Origin: Halochromatium glycolicum
GTDB taxonomy: Bacteria; Pseudomonadota; Gammaproteobacteria; Chromatiales; Chromatiaceae
DNA length: 64,000 bases
NCBI RefSeq assembly: GCF_016584085.1
Contig: NZ_NRSJ01000006.1
Span: 62,001 to 126,000, forward strand
Reading direction: 5' to 3'
Positions 1-9,848 of this stretch are shown here, piece by piece (within the stretch, counting starts at the first letter, position 1; each line of letters opens with the position of its first letter). A program made the translations under genes and the position numbers. The notes beneath the pieces were generated by a model that saw nothing but the letters and a program-made list of their open reading frames with translations, was not told where the DNA came from and did no database searches.

Positions 1-1
1 T

Positions 2-823
2 CCGAACCGCGCCACCCCCCCTGGCTCCAGCGCCTACTACAGCGTGCGGCTCGCCGCCGCCCCACGGCGCGATGCCTTGGCCGCCCTGTTCGCCTGGCGT
101 GCCGAGCTGCGCGCGATCCTGGATCAGGTCTCCGACCCCGGTGTCGCCCGCATCAAGCTCGACTGGTGGCGCAGCGAGCTCGAGCGCATCTTCGCCGGCA
201 CGCCACGCCATCCGCTGAGCGAGGTCCTGGCCCCGGTCGTGGCCGCCCACCGGCTGCCCGAAGCCCCGTTCATCGCGATCATCGCCGGAGTCGAAACGGC
301 GCTGCAGAATCCGCGTCAGCCCGACCTCGGTACCCAGCGCGATGCCGACGAGCAGGATCGCGGCGCCCTGTTCGAGCTGCTCGCCCACTGCGAAGGCGTC
401 GTCGACAGGCACCCACTCACCCAGGCCCGCCGTGTTGGCGGCTGGTGTGCCCAGGTACGCCGTCTTCGCGATGCCGGCCTGCTGCTGCGCCAGGGACGCG
501 CGGTGCTGCCGGCCGACCAGCTCGCCGCCGCCGGTCTCAGCCAGGAGGCGCTAGCCAGCCCCGAGGGCCGACAGCGGCTGCCCGAGCTGCTGCGCGCGCT
601 GGCTGAGCAGCTCCGCTCGCAACTGCCGAACCGGCCGGCAAACGAGCCAACAACCGGGTCGCCTGTCCAGCCGTCTGAACTCACGCGGGCAGTGCGCATT
701 CAATTGCGCCTGCACCAAGACCTGCTCGCGGTCCTCGAGCGCAGCGGCTTCGACGTCGCCGACCAGCGCATCGGCCTCACGCCGCTGCGTAAGCTTTGGC
801 TGGCTTGGCGGGCTTCGCGTTGA
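2..823 (+). CDS. Squalene/phytoene synthase family protein, 5'-truncated by the window edge
   Basis: The reading frame is already open at base 2, and its first residues (GSSAYYSVRLAAAPRRDAL) match the N-terminal motif of squalene/phytoene synthases, where a Ser-rich stretch and paired Tyr precede an Arg-rich segment. The true start therefore lies before the window, and the GTG at 44 is internal. About 273 residues are visible. A trans-isoprenyl transferase fold is expected, but the two Asp-rich DxxxD motifs of true head-to-head synthases are not obvious: the first region reads LDWWRSELER. It may therefore be a divergent paralogue of the type found in many proteobacteria outside carotenoid or hopanoid clusters, rather than a confirmed crtB or hpnC/D. 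It ends at a TGA at 821-823, just before the nucleotidyltransferase-associated fragment. Family assignment is fairly secure; substrate is unknown. Confidence 0.7.
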   Translation, partial: PNRATPPGSSAYYSVRLAAAPRRDALAALFAWRAELRAILDQVSDPGVARIKLDWWRSELERIFAGTPRHPLSEVLAPVVAAHRLPEAPFIAIIAGVETALQNPRQPDLGTQRDADEQDRGALFELLAHCEGVVDRHPLTQARRVGGWCAQVRRLRDAGLLLRQGRAVLPADQLAAAGLSQEALASPEGRQRLPELLRALAEQLRSQLPNRPANEPTTGSPVQPSELTRAVRIQLRLHQDLLAVLERSGFDVADQRIGLTPLRKLWLAWRASR

Positions 824-972
824 GGCCCGAGCAGGCTTTGCGCGCCACCGCTCGCTCGCCCAATGAGGCCCGCGCCGATCAGCTGACGCAGCGCATCGCC
901 GATCGCTACCTGAGCCTCTTTCAGGCCTTCGCCGCACGCATGCAGACCTTGACGCAGACTCAGGATGTCTGA
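805..972 (+). pseudogene. Fragment resembling the C-terminus of an HI0074-type nucleotidyltransferase partner
   Basis: A short open stretch follows an in-frame stop at 790-792 and ends in a TGA at 970-972, which overlaps the ATG of the next gene. Its translation ends in a helix (ADQLTQRIADRYLSLFQAF) like the C-terminal helix of the HI0074/nucleotidyltransferase substrate-binding family. In the usual arrangement that protein is about 130-140 residues and precedes the small MNT-domain gene, as here. Only about 50 residues remain, with no convincing start (TTG at 805 or 820 are the options), so I read it as a decayed or truncated partner gene. It could also be a genuine very short gene. Confidence 0.35.
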
Positions 973-1282
973 GCAACAGCCCTTCGGATTGACCTCCGAC
1001 GTCATCACCAAGCTGCGCGCCGAGCTGGGCCGCACTGCGCATCTGCAACGCGCGGTCGTCTTTGGCTCGCGCGCCAAGGGCAACTACCGTCATGGTTCGG
1101 ATATCGACCTCGCCCTCTTCGGCTCGGAACTGACCGACGCGGATCTGCTCGACCTGGAAGGCCGCATCGACGACCTGTTGCTGCCCTATCAGGTCGATCT
1201 CTGCCTCGTCGACACCTTGGAAAGCGCCGACTTGTTGGCGCACATCGAACGTGTGGGGCAGCCGCTCTATCCTGCGCCTTGA
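965..1282 (+). CDS. Minimal nucleotidyltransferase (MNT-domain, HI0073 family)
   Basis: This 105-residue single-domain protein carries the pol-beta-type nucleotidyltransferase signature GSRAKGNYRHGSDIDLALFG at about residues 37-56: the GSxAxG motif followed by the DxD metal-binding Asp pair. Such minimal enzymes normally work with a small all-alpha partner (HI0074 or HepT type). Some MntA/HepT pairs are antitoxin/toxin modules in which MntA AMPylates HepT. The only partner candidate here is the short fragment directly upstream, which overlaps the start codon. The ATG at 965 is chosen because the overlap is typical of translational coupling. A function without an intact partner is uncertain. 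Confidence 0.75.
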   Translation: MSEQQPFGLTSDVITKLRAELGRTAHLQRAVVFGSRAKGNYRHGSDIDLALFGSELTDADLLDLEGRIDDLLLPYQVDLCLVDTLESADLLAHIERVGQPLYPAP

Positions 1283-1458
1283 GACCGACCGGAGCTTGAG
1301 AGCAACCGGACTGGGCCTGATACAGCAACCGTGACCTCCTGCCGAAACCCGAGGCCGCGGGAACTGACGCGCCCTCGGAATAACCCGACTGCCCTACTGC
1401 GACACGGCTGCTAGAATGGCGGCATGTTTGCCCAGCCTAGCCCCAAGGCCACTGCCCG

Positions 1459-2415
1459 ATGGAAATACTGCTTGCCAACCCCCGCGGCTTCTGCGCCGGC
1501 GTCGACCGCGCGATCGACATCGTCGAGCGCGTGCTCGAGATCTACGGCGCACCGGTCTACGTCCGCCACGAGGTCGTCCATAACCGCTACGTGGTCGATG
1601 ATCTCCGCAACCGCGGCGCCATCTTTGTCGATGAGGTCGCCGCGATACCGAACGGCGCCACCTGCATCTTCAGTGCGCATGGCGTCTCGCAGCAGGTGCG
1701 CGAGGAGGCGGCCGCGCGCGACCTGCGCATCTTCGATGCCACCTGTCCGCTGGTGACCAAGGTCCACCTGGAGGTCGCGCGTCACTGCAAGGCCGGCTTC
1801 GACGTCGTGCTGATCGGCCATCGCGGCCATCCGGAGGTCGAAGGCACCATGGGCCAATGCCGCGCCGACGGCGGCCGGATGCACCTGATCGAGACCGCCG
1901 ACGAGGTCGAGGCCCTCAGCGTACAGGACCCGGATCGTGTCGCCTATGTCACCCAGACCACGCTCTCGGTCGACGACACCGCCGGCGTCATCGCCGCGCT
2001 GCAAGCGCGCTTCCCGAACCTGACCGGACCGAAGAAGAGCGACATCTGCTACGCGACCCAGAACCGTCAGGACGCCGTGCGCGCACTCGCCGAGCAGGCC
2101 GATCTGATGCTGGTGGTCGGCTCGACCAACAGCTCGAATTCCAATCGCCTGCGCGAGCTGGCCGAGAAGCAGGGCGTCCCGGCCTATCTGATCGACGGAC
2201 CCGAGGACATCGACCCAGCCTGGCTCGAGCACCGGGACCGGGTTGCCCTGACCGCCGGTGCCTCGGCACCGGAGCTGCTCGTCGAACAGGTGATCGCGAA
2301 GCTCAAGGCACTGGGCGCAGACGCGGTCGTCGAGCAGAGCGGCATCCGTGAACAGGTGGTCTTTGCCTTGCCCAAGGAGCTTCAGCCCGACGCCGCTCTG
2401 GAGGGCGAGGCCTGA
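1459..2415 (+). CDS. ispH: 4-hydroxy-3-methylbut-2-enyl diphosphate reductase
   Basis: IspH (LytB) carries out the last step of the MEP isoprenoid pathway, reducing HMBPP to IPP and DMAPP with an oxygen-sensitive iron-sulfur cluster. The 318-residue protein has the family's usual length and opens with the hallmark [14 protein letters not shown], in which Cys13 is the first cluster ligand. The other two ligand Cys are in [11 protein letters not shown] (about residue 97) and [13 protein letters not shown] (about 197). The catalytic-site HxxxH-type and E motifs are visible in [14 protein letters not shown] and [12 protein letters not shown]. The ATG at 1459 places GFCAG at the normal N-terminal position. 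The thiO gene starts 2 bp after the stop, so the two are probably co-transcribed. Confidence 0.97.
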   Translation: MEILLANPRGFCAGVDRAIDIVERVLEIYGAPVYVRHEVVHNRYVVDDLRNRGAIFVDEVAAIPNGATCIFSAHGVSQQVREEAAARDLRIFDATCPLVTKVHLEVARHCKAGFDVVLIGHRGHPEVEGTMGQCRADGGRMHLIETADEVEALSVQDPDRVAYVTQTTLSVDDTAGVIAALQARFPNLTGPKKSDICYATQNRQDAVRALAEQADLMLVVGSTNSSNSNRLRELAEKQGVPAYLIDGPEDIDPAWLEHRDRVALTAGASAPELLVEQVIAKLKALGADAVVEQSGIREQVVFALPKELQPDAALEGEA

Positions 2416-2417
2416 CG

Positions 2418-3506
2418 ATGAGCAGCATCCTGATCGTTGGCGGCGGCGTCATCGGCCTGATGACCGCCCGCGAGCTGGCGCAAGCCGGCTGCAAAGTGAC
2501 CCTGGTCGAGATGGGCCAGACCGGCAAGGAGTCCTCCTGGGCCGGTGGCGGCATCCTCTCCCCGCTCTACCCCTGGCGCTATCGCGGCGCCGTGACGGCA
2601 TTGGCCTCCTGGAGCCAAGCCGCCTATCCGGCCTTCTGCGAGGACCTGTTCGACGAGACCGGCGTCGATCCCGAATACAGCCGCTCAGGGATGATGATCC
2701 TCGACCCCGATGCCCCGGACCTGGCCCTGAACTGGGCCGCGACCGAGCAGGTCGCGATGGAGCTGTTGGACCGCACCGAGATCGCCGAGAAGGAGCCCGG
2801 CCTGCACTTCGAGACCGATGCGGCCCTCTGGCTGCCCGAGATCGGGCAGATCCGGAACCCGCGGCTGACCAAGGCCCTCCACGCGAGCATCGGCAAGCAG
2901 ATCGAGCTACGTGAGCGCGAAGAGGTCGTGGACCTGCGGGTCGAGAATGGCCGGGTCCAGGGCGTCAAGACCATCTCGGGCACGCTGGACGCCGAGCATG
3001 TGATCGTCTGCACCGGCGCCTGGACCGCCCAACTGCTCGAGAAACTCGGCCACAAGCCCGATATCCGACCGGTTCGTGGCCAGATGATCCTGTTCTACGC
3101 GAAGCCGAGCCAGATCCGCCATGTCACGCTCTTCCGAGAGCGCTATGTGATCCCGCGTAAGGATGGCCGCGTGCTGATCGGCAGCACACTCGAAGAGGCC
3201 GGTTTCGAGAAGCGGACGACGGCCGAGGCCAAGGAAGAGCTGTATCGGATCGCGGTCGAGATGTACCCGCTGCTCAAGCGCACACCGATCGAAGACCACT
3301 GGGCCGGTCTGCGCCCTGGATCACCGAGCGGCATCCCCTACATTGGTCCCTATCCAGGCGTCGAAGGGCTCTACGTCAATGCCGGTCACTTCCGCAACGG
3401 GCTCGTGACCGGCCCGGCCTCGGCGCGCCTGATCAGCGACATCGTCCTCGAACGCGAGCCGATTCTGCCGCCCTCGGCCTACGCGCTCGACAGCCCCCGC
3501 ACCTGA
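2418..3506 (+). CDS. thiO: Glycine oxidase ThiO
   Basis: A 362-residue FAD-dependent amino-acid oxidase of the DAO superfamily. It starts with the dinucleotide-binding GGGVIGLMTARELAQAG and continues with the SSWAGGGILSPLYPW segment typical of glycine oxidases that make iminoglycine for thiamine thiazole synthesis. The C-terminal WAGLRPGSPSGIPYIGPY motif and the GHFRNGLVTGPASA FAD-binding loop are intact. The ATG at 2418 follows the ispH stop by 2 bp, so it reads as the second gene of an ispH-thiO operon. A related sarcosine/D-amino-acid oxidase activity cannot be excluded from sequence alone, but the Tyr-Pro-Trp-containing N-terminal motif favours ThiO. No other thi gene lies in the window. 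Confidence 0.88.
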   Translation: MSSILIVGGGVIGLMTARELAQAGCKVTLVEMGQTGKESSWAGGGILSPLYPWRYRGAVTALASWSQAAYPAFCEDLFDETGVDPEYSRSGMMILDPDAPDLALNWAATEQVAMELLDRTEIAEKEPGLHFETDAALWLPEIGQIRNPRLTKALHASIGKQIELREREEVVDLRVENGRVQGVKTISGTLDAEHVIVCTGAWTAQLLEKLGHKPDIRPVRGQMILFYAKPSQIRHVTLFRERYVIPRKDGRVLIGSTLEEAGFEKRTTAEAKEELYRIAVEMYPLLKRTPIEDHWAGLRPGSPSGIPYIGPYPGVEGLYVNAGHFRNGLVTGPASARLISDIVLEREPILPPSAYALDSPRT

Positions 3507-3711
3507 CAGCGCAAGCGTCTTCCAAGACCTGCCGGTAGCGGCCCGAAAGAGGCGCCGCTCCGGGCTGGACGGCCCTGCCAAGCCCGTTTCCGACCGCCCC
3601 GAGTGACGCAACAGCGACGCTGCTGATTCGGGGTGATCCGAAAACCGGCCGTTGACCGCTGCGCCGATCGGACAACCGCTTGGATTGAGGCTTACGGACA
3701 GACCTCGTCTC

Positions 3712-4878
3712 TCACTCGTGCGAGGTTCCGATTGCGCCGCGACGCTCTAGCCACTGCGTAAAGATTGCTCGGATGCGGTCGTGCGTTCGGGCATACCATT
3801 CCACATCCTTGATGATCCGTGTCCGGGCATTGCGGGGGTGGGTCGGCAGATGCGGCTGCATGTCGAGGCCGCGATCGATATGGTCGCTGACCCGCGCACT
3901 CGCGGAGCGTCGGGCCGGGCCATAGGGCAGATAGCGGGCGAAACGCGCCAGCGCATCGGTGCTGGTGGCGTAGCGCACGAAGTCCCAGGCCGCGCTCGAT
4001 TGAGCGCTCGCGGCGCTGATGGTCCAGTTCTCGAGCTCCTGGATCTGGCCATCCCAGAGGATCTCGATCGGGGCGTCACGCTCGGCGACGGCATCGAAGA
4101 AGCGGCCATTGTAGCCGCTCGCCATCACCACCTGGCCAGCGGCTAACAGCTCTACCGGTCGGCCCCCATCCCGCCACCAGCGCACCTCAGATGCGATCTC
4201 ATCGAGCCGTTCGAGCGCCAGTCCGAGGCCGCGGCGGGTACTCAGCAGGTTGTAGAGGTCCGCTGCGGGCACGCCATAGGACCGCAGCGCCCACTCCAGG
4301 TTGCCGAAGGGTGCGCGCTGCAATGCGCGTTGCCCAGGAAAGCGCTCCAGATCGAAGAGGTCCGCGACGCGGGTCGGTCGAATACCGGGAAAGGCGCGGC
4401 GATCGTAAGCGATGACGGTCGCATAGGCGGTATGCGCGACGCCACAGCGGGTCAGTGCATCGGCGATGAAATCGCGCGCCGCCGGAACGCCGTCCGGTGA
4501 CGGCGGCAGCTGCTCGTGCGGCAATGGCTGCAACAGGCCTTCACGGCAGGCGGTCAGGGTATCGCTCATGGTCATATCGACCAGGTCCCAGGGCACCTCG
4601 TCGCCGTCTCCAGCAACCTGCCGGCGCAGCTCGGCCAGACCGCCGTCGTAGCGCCGCACCGCGATCTCGATGCCGGTCGCGCGGCTGAAGGGCTTGAACA
4701 GCGCCTCCCGCTGCGCCCTCGCGTAGGCGCCGCCCCAAGTACCGATCCGCAACACCGGTGCCGCGTTATCCGGCGCAGCCAGCCCGAGAGCGGGCGCAAC
4801 GAGCACCACCAGCATGAGGCCCCAGCCCGGCCGGCAGCAGGCCCGATACCAAGCGGCGCGTCCCTCAGCCGACGCCAT
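3712..4878 (-). CDS. PotD-like ABC transporter substrate-binding protein (orphan)
   Basis: A periplasmic binding protein of the spermidine/putrescine-type extracellular solute-binding family (about 388 residues). A signal peptide is visible at the N-terminus (GLMLVVLVAPALGLAAP) and is followed by the classic start of the mature fold, VLRIGTWGGAYARAQREA. Later ELENWTISAASA and WDFVRYATS match the hinge and ligand-binding region. I prefer the ATG at 4878 (MASAEGRAAW), because the longer open frame to 4968 would overlap deeply with the ClC gene upstream, while this start overlaps it by only 14 bp. No permease or ATPase of an ABC system is adjacent, so it is an orphan receptor or works with a transporter encoded elsewhere. 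The ligand cannot be read from the sequence; polyamine or another small cation is the family default. Confidence 0.82.
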   Translation of the reverse strand: MASAEGRAAWYRACCRPGWGLMLVVLVAPALGLAAPDNAAPVLRIGTWGGAYARAQREALFKPFSRATGIEIAVRRYDGGLAELRRQVAGDGDEVPWDLVDMTMSDTLTACREGLLQPLPHEQLPPSPDGVPAARDFIADALTRCGVAHTAYATVIAYDRRAFPGIRPTRVADLFDLERFPGQRALQRAPFGNLEWALRSYGVPAADLYNLLSTRRGLGLALERLDEIASEVRWWRDGGRPVELLAAGQVVMASGYNGRFFDAVAERDAPIEILWDGQIQELENWTISAASAQSSAAWDFVRYATSTDALARFARYLPYGPARRSASARVSDHIDRGLDMQPHLPTHPRNARTRIIKDVEWYARTHDRIRAIFTQWLERRGAIGTSHE

Positions 4879-6595
4879 GCTCTTCGCGCCGCACCGCGTC
4901 CAGGGTCTCGACATGGGCGCCGGAGAGCGCCACCTCAGGCAGCACACCAACGAGACGCCCCTTGCCACCGCGCTCGATCACCGGCAGCGCGGCCCCCTCC
5001 AGCGACCTCGCCTGCTCCAGCGCCACCCATAACGAGCTGCCTGCCGCAACCACAGGCCGCCCTGGCTCCCGCGCCTCGGCGGCGGTCTCGGCACCGGCGC
5101 GGTGGCGGGCCTCGAGCGCGGCCAGGGTCACGGTACCCTGATAGCGGCCGTCGTCATCGACCAGATAGCCTTCCCCATGCCCGCCGGCACCAAGCCGAAG
5201 AATGGCCTGCCGCAGCGGGGTCTCGGGACTGAGGATCACCGCGGCCGGCCGCACATAGGCATCGATCGGCTGCCCCTGCAACAGCGTCCGGCTGCGCCCG
5301 GCCGAGAGGTCCAGCCCCCGATTCGCCAATTGGCGATCGAACAACGAGCGTCCGAACAACCGGAACCCGACCAGATTGGCAAGCGCGACACTGGCCAAGG
5401 CCGCCGTGGTCAGGGTGTAACTGGACGTGAGCTCGAACACGATCAGCACCGTCGCCAGGGGCGCCCCGATCACCGGCGCCGTGACCGCGACCATTCCGGC
5501 CACCGCATAGACGACCATGCTCGCCTCCGGCCCGCCGGTCACGAGTGCGGCAAGATTACCGCAGAGGGCGCCGAACAGCGCGCCGATCAGCAGGGCCGGG
5601 CTGAACACCCCGCCGCTGAAACCGAACCCGAGACAGAGGGCGGTCGCGAGCAGTTTGGCGACCAGCAGCAGCACGAGCTCGGCCGACCCGATGGCGTCGG
5701 CGATCGTCGTGAAGCGCAGCGTCTCGGCACCGATGCCAAGGATATCCGGTACCCACAGCGCGGCGGTGCCAAGCAAGGCACCGGCCGCAGCCGGCTGCAA
5801 CAGCGCTGGGATTCGACTCCGCTGCGCCAACCTGGCAGCGGCCAGCAGCGCCTGCATATAGGTCACCGCGACCAATGCCCCCACAGCGCCCATCACCAGG
5901 AACAGCAGATACTCCCAGCGAAACTGGATCTCGGCGCTGGCGACATAGAACAACGGCGGTCGGTCGAAGATCAGGCTCTCGACCAGATAACCGCCGAGCG
6001 CGGCCGCCGCGACCGGGGCGAACGCGCGCAACGCGAAATGGCGCAGCACGACCTCATGGGCGAACAGGATACCGGCCAGCGGCGCCTTGAACGCGGTCGC
6101 GATCGCGGCCGCGACCCCGCAGGCGATCGCGATATTGTCCTCGGAACGGCTCGCGCGCAGCAGCCGCGCGCTCAGCGAGCCGAGGGTGCCACCGAGATGG
6201 ACCAGCGGACCGTACTGTCCGACCGATGCGCCGCTGCCGAGCGCGACCAGACTGCTCAAGGCCGAGATCAGTCCAGGGCGCACCGGCAGCCGCCCCCTCC
6301 GCGTCTGAACGGCGGCGATCACATCCGGCGGCCCGTGCGGGCGACGCTCCAGGATCAGCCGATGCAGCAGCGCGACCACCAATCCGCCGAGGGTTGGCAC
6401 CGCAATGGTCGCGGCCACCAGCCAGCCCTGGTGCTCGAACATCATTCGGCTACGCGGCGAGATCAGCAGCCAATCGTTCAGCTGGAACACGGCCAGCACG
6501 AAGCTGGCCGACAACAGCCCGACCAGCAGCCCGACCACGCCGCCGAGCAAGACCAGCAGACCCAGATTCAGGGGGCGCTCAGATGACCGCGCCAT
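4865..6595 (-). CDS. ClC-family chloride channel/transporter with C-terminal CBS domains
   Basis: A 576-residue ClC protein with about ten hydrophobic helices, followed by a cytosolic CBS pair (about residues 440-565). The selectivity-filter landmarks are GSGASVG (motif 1) and GFSGGVFSPALLIGALFG (motif 3, GxFxP). In motif 2 the usual GxEGP sequence, whose Glu gates ClC transporters, reads GQYGPLVHLGG here, so the gating glutamate is replaced by Tyr. That predicts altered coupling, for example a more channel-like protein. I choose the ATG at 6595 (MARSSERPLNLGLL), 28 bp downstream of the RND gene's stop. The longer frame to 6763 has a low-complexity Arg-rich leader and overlaps the RND gene. 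It probably belongs to the same transcription unit as the pump genes, but its role there is unclear. Confidence 0.9.
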   Translation of the reverse strand: MARSSERPLNLGLLVLLGGVVGLLVGLLSASFVLAVFQLNDWLLISPRSRMMFEHQGWLVAATIAVPTLGGLVVALLHRLILERRPHGPPDVIAAVQTRRGRLPVRPGLISALSSLVALGSGASVGQYGPLVHLGGTLGSLSARLLRASRSEDNIAIACGVAAAIATAFKAPLAGILFAHEVVLRHFALRAFAPVAAAALGGYLVESLIFDRPPLFYVASAEIQFRWEYLLFLVMGAVGALVAVTYMQALLAAARLAQRSRIPALLQPAAAGALLGTAALWVPDILGIGAETLRFTTIADAIGSAELVLLLVAKLLATALCLGFGFSGGVFSPALLIGALFGALCGNLAALVTGGPEASMVVYAVAGMVAVTAPVIGAPLATVLIVFELTSSYTLTTAALASVALANLVGFRLFGRSLFDRQLANRGLDLSAGRSRTLLQGQPIDAYVRPAAVILSPETPLRQAILRLGAGGHGEGYLVDDDGRYQGTVTLAALEARHRAGAETAAEAREPGRPVVAAGSSLWVALEQARSLEGAALPVIERGGKGRLVGVLPEVALSGAHVETLDAVRREEHGVG

Positions 6596-6623
6596 CCCAG
6601 GTCTCGGAGCTCGGCGCGCGCCC

Positions 6624-9600
6624 TCAGACGCCCCCGGCGCCCCGCTCGCTCGCCGCCGGTGACGTTCCGCCCGCTGCGCCACGGCCTGCACGACCGGTCG
6701 ATTCTCGCGATGATCCACCGGTCGATGCACCCGGGCGGATCCACCCGCCGACGCGGTCGCCAATCCACTGGAACATCACGTAGAGCCCCGGGATCACCAG
6801 GATGCCGAACAGGGTCGCGGCCAGCATCCCGCCGAGCACCGTGAAGCCGAGATGGATGCGCGAATTGGCCCCGGCGCCGCTCGCCAGTACCAGGGGCAGC
6901 AGGCCGATGATGAAGGCCATCGCGGTCATCAGCACCGCCCGGAAACGCATCTGCGCGCCGGCCAGCGCGGCCTCGAAGCGGCTCTTGCCGTCGTCGCGCT
7001 GCTCCTTGGCGAACTCGACGATCAGGATCGCATTCTTGGCCGCCAGACCGATCAGCAGCACCAGACCGATCTGGGTGTAGAGGTCGTTGGTCAGGCCGAC
7101 GAGCCACAGCGTCAACAGTGCCCCGAAGATCGCAACCACCACCGAGGTCAGCACCGAGAACGGGATCGCCCAGCTCTCATAGAGGGCCACCAGGAACAGA
7201 TAGCCGAACAGCACCGCAAGCGCGAAGATCGCGAGCTCGGCGCCCGCACCCTGCTGCGCCTCCTGGTAGGACATCCCGGTCCATTCGTAGCCATAACCGG
7301 ACGGCAACGCCTTTTTTGCAGCCGCCTCCATCGCCGCCATCGCATCGCCGGTCGAATAGCCGGGCGCCGGGCTGCCGTTGATCGACGCGGTCAGGAACTG
7401 GTTGTAGTGGAAGACCTGGTCGGCACCGAGCTCGGTGCGCACCTCGGCCAGCTCAGCGATCGGGACCATCTTGCCCGAGGTCGAGCGCACATAGGTGCTG
7501 GCGATGTTCTCGGCCGCGTTGCGCGCATCCTGCTCGCCCTGCAGGTTGACCTGGAAGGTCCGCCCCAGGTAGGTGAAGTTGTTCACATAGGTGCTGCCGA
7601 ACACCGACTGCATGGTCTCGAACAGGGTCGCGACCGGCACATCAAGATACTCGGCCTTGGTCCGATCCAGGTCCAGGAACAGCCTTGGCGTGTCGGCGCT
7701 GAAGGTCGAATAGGCCTGCGCGATCCGCGGGTCCTGATTGGCGGTCGCGAGCAGCCCCTTCAGGACCTGGGTGAGCGCCTCCGGCGACTGGCCGCCGAGC
7801 GCCTCGAGCTGCAGCGTGAAGCCGCCGGCGTTGCCGAGGCCCGGGATCGGCGGCGGCGGAAAGACCAGCACGTTGGCACCCGGTATCGCGCTGTACTGCG
7901 CGCTCAGGTTGCCGATCAGCGCGCCGAGCTTCGTCTCCGGCGAGGTGCGCTCCTCCCAGGGCTCGAGCACGATGACACCGAGACCGCTGTTGGAGGCCAC
8001 CGAATTGGTGAGGATGCTGAAGCCGGCGACCGAGAGCACATTCTCGACCCCCGGCGCCTGCTCGGCGATCTTGCGCGTCTGCTCCAGGACCTCGGCGGTG
8101 CGCGGCAATGAGGCCCCGCTCGGTAGACTCGCATCGAGATAGATCACCCCCTGGTCCTCGTTCGGCAGGAAGCCGCTCGGCAGCCGCTCGAGCACCAACG
8201 CCGAGCCCAGCCCGACCGCGATGATGATCAGCCCGGCGACGGCGGAACGCCGGGCGATCAACGCGACGATCCACACATAGCCGTTGCGCGCGCCGTCCAG
8301 CCCTGAATTGAACCACTTGAACGGCCCGCGCCTCGGCTGTTTCGGCGTGCCGAGGAAGAGCGCGGTAAGCACGGGCGACAGGGTCAGCGCATTGACCGCC
8401 GAGATCGCGACCGCCGCCGAGATCGTCACCGCGAACTGGCGAAACAGCTCGCCTGAGATCCCGGGAATGAAGGCCACCGGCGCGAAGATCGCGAACAGCA
8501 CCAGGGTCGTCGAGATGATCGGCCCGGTGACCTGCCGCATCGCCTTGAGGGTTGCCGCCCGCCGATCGAGACCCTCCTCGAGCATCAGGCGCTGCACGTT
8601 CTCGACCACGACGATCGCATCATCGACGACCAGGCCGATCGCGAGCACCACCGCGAACAGGCTGATGGTGTTGGCCGAGAAGCCGACCGCGAGCAGGACG
8701 ATGAACACACCGATCAGCGAGACCGGGATGGTCACCGCCGGGACGATGGTCGCGCGCAGGTCCTGCAGGAACAGGAACACGACCAGCAGCACGATGACCG
8801 CAGTGATCGCCAGCGTGACGAGGATCTCGTGGATCGAGGCGGTCACGAACAGGGTCGAGTCGTACATCACCTCGGCCGCAACCCCATCCGGGAAGCGCCC
8901 CTTAAGCGTCTCGAGCTCGGCGCGGACGGCGTCGGCGACGGTCAGCGCATTGGCGCCGGGCGCCTGATAGATCGCGATGCCCGCCGCCGGCTTCCCGTTG
9001 AAGGTCGTGACCGCGTCATAGGACTCGGAGCCGAGCTCGACCCGCGCAATATCGCCGACTCGGACGATCCCGCCATCCTGGCTGGTGCGCACGACGATCT
9101 GCTCGAACTCCTCCGGGGTCGCCAGCTGCCCCTTGGTGACGATGGTGAGCTGCGAGACCTGATCCGCCCCGATCGGCGGAGCGCCGATCTGCCCCAGCGC
9201 GGCCTGGATGTTCTGCGCCTGGATCGCCTGCTTCACATCCTGCGGGGTGATGCCGAGCGCCGCCATGCGCTCGGGCTCGAGCCAGATGCGCATCGAGTAG
9301 TCCAATGGCCCGAACTGCTTCGCCTCGCCGACCCCGTTGACCCGCGCCAGCTCGTCCTGGATGTTGATGGTCGCGTAGTTCGACAGGAACAGCGCATCCT
9401 TGCTGTCATCGGGCGAATAGACCGAGATCACCAACAGCAGATTGGTCGACTGCGCCTGGACCGTCACGCCCAGCTCCTGGACCTCCTGCGGCAGTTTCGC
9501 CAGCGCCTGCGAGACCCGGTTCTGGGTGTTGACCTGGGCGATATCGGGATCGACGCCGACATCGAAGGTCACCGAGAGGCTGTAGATCCCGGCGCTCGAG

Positions 9601-9848
9601 GCGGTCGCCGACATGTAGGTCATGCCCTTGACGCCGTTGACCTGCTCCTCGATCGGACCGCCGACCGTATCGGCGATGGTCTTCGCATCGGCGCCCGGAT
9701 AGGTCGCCGTGACCTGCACCACCGGCGGTGTGATCGGCGGATACTGCGCGACCGGGATCGCGAACATCGCCAGCAGACCGGCGACCACGAGCACGATCGA
9801 GACCACGGCCGCGAGCCGCGGCCGCTCGACGAAGGTCTTGGAGATCAT
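6624..9848 (-). CDS. RND multidrug efflux permease (AcrB/HAE1 family)
   Basis: A 1074-residue inner-membrane proton/drug antiporter, full length for the hydrophobe/amphiphile efflux-1 family. Visible features are the N-terminal helix with [19 protein letters not shown], the periplasmic porter domain beginning [18 protein letters not shown], and the proton-relay Asp pair in helix TM4 ([14 protein letters not shown], about residue 405). The second half repeats the fold from [19 protein letters not shown]. The C-terminus is Gly/Ala/Arg-rich and poorly conserved. It starts at the base where the adaptor gene ends (1-bp overlap), so the two are translationally coupled. No TolC-type outer-membrane gene is adjacent, so it likely borrows one encoded elsewhere. 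The substrate range cannot be predicted. Confidence 0.95.
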   Translation of the reverse strand: MISKTFVERPRLAAVVSIVLVVAGLLAMFAIPVAQYPPITPPVVQVTATYPGADAKTIADTVGGPIEEQVNGVKGMTYMSATASSAGIYSLSVTFDVGVDPDIAQVNTQNRVSQALAKLPQEVQELGVTVQAQSTNLLLVISVYSPDDSKDALFLSNYATINIQDELARVNGVGEAKQFGPLDYSMRIWLEPERMAALGITPQDVKQAIQAQNIQAALGQIGAPPIGADQVSQLTIVTKGQLATPEEFEQIVVRTSQDGGIVRVGDIARVELGSESYDAVTTFNGKPAAGIAIYQAPGANALTVADAVRAELETLKGRFPDGVAAEVMYDSTLFVTASIHEILVTLAITAVIVLLVVFLFLQDLRATIVPAVTIPVSLIGVFIVLLAVGFSANTISLFAVVLAIGLVVDDAIVVVENVQRLMLEEGLDRRAATLKAMRQVTGPIISTTLVLFAIFAPVAFIPGISGELFRQFAVTISAAVAISAVNALTLSPVLTALFLGTPKQPRRGPFKWFNSGLDGARNGYVWIVALIARRSAVAGLIIIAVGLGSALVLERLPSGFLPNEDQGVIYLDASLPSGASLPRTAEVLEQTRKIAEQAPGVENVLSVAGFSILTNSVASNSGLGVIVLEPWEERTSPETKLGALIGNLSAQYSAIPGANVLVFPPPPIPGLGNAGGFTLQLEALGGQSPEALTQVLKGLLATANQDPRIAQAYSTFSADTPRLFLDLDRTKAEYLDVPVATLFETMQSVFGSTYVNNFTYLGRTFQVNLQGEQDARNAAENIASTYVRSTSGKMVPIAELAEVRTELGADQVFHYNQFLTASINGSPAPGYSTGDAMAAMEAAAKKALPSGYGYEWTGMSYQEAQQGAGAELAIFALAVLFGYLFLVALYESWAIPFSVLTSVVVAIFGALLTLWLVGLTNDLYTQIGLVLLIGLAAKNAILIVEFAKEQRDDGKSRFEAALAGAQMRFRAVLMTAMAFIIGLLPLVLASGAGANSRIHLGFTVLGGMLAATLFGILVIPGLYVMFQWIGDRVGGWIRPGASTGGSSRESTGRAGRGAAGGTSPAASERGAGGV

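Noticed and set aside
2418..3506. Sarcosine oxidase or D-amino-acid dehydrogenase as the identity of this oxidase
   Set aside because: The N-terminal SSWAGGGILSPLYPW motif and the length fit ThiO better. Kept only as an alternative within the family.
5102..6586. 494-codon plus-strand frame opposite the ClC gene
   Set aside because: Gln/Arg/Asp-rich shadow of a membrane protein gene whose own frame has clear ClC motifs.
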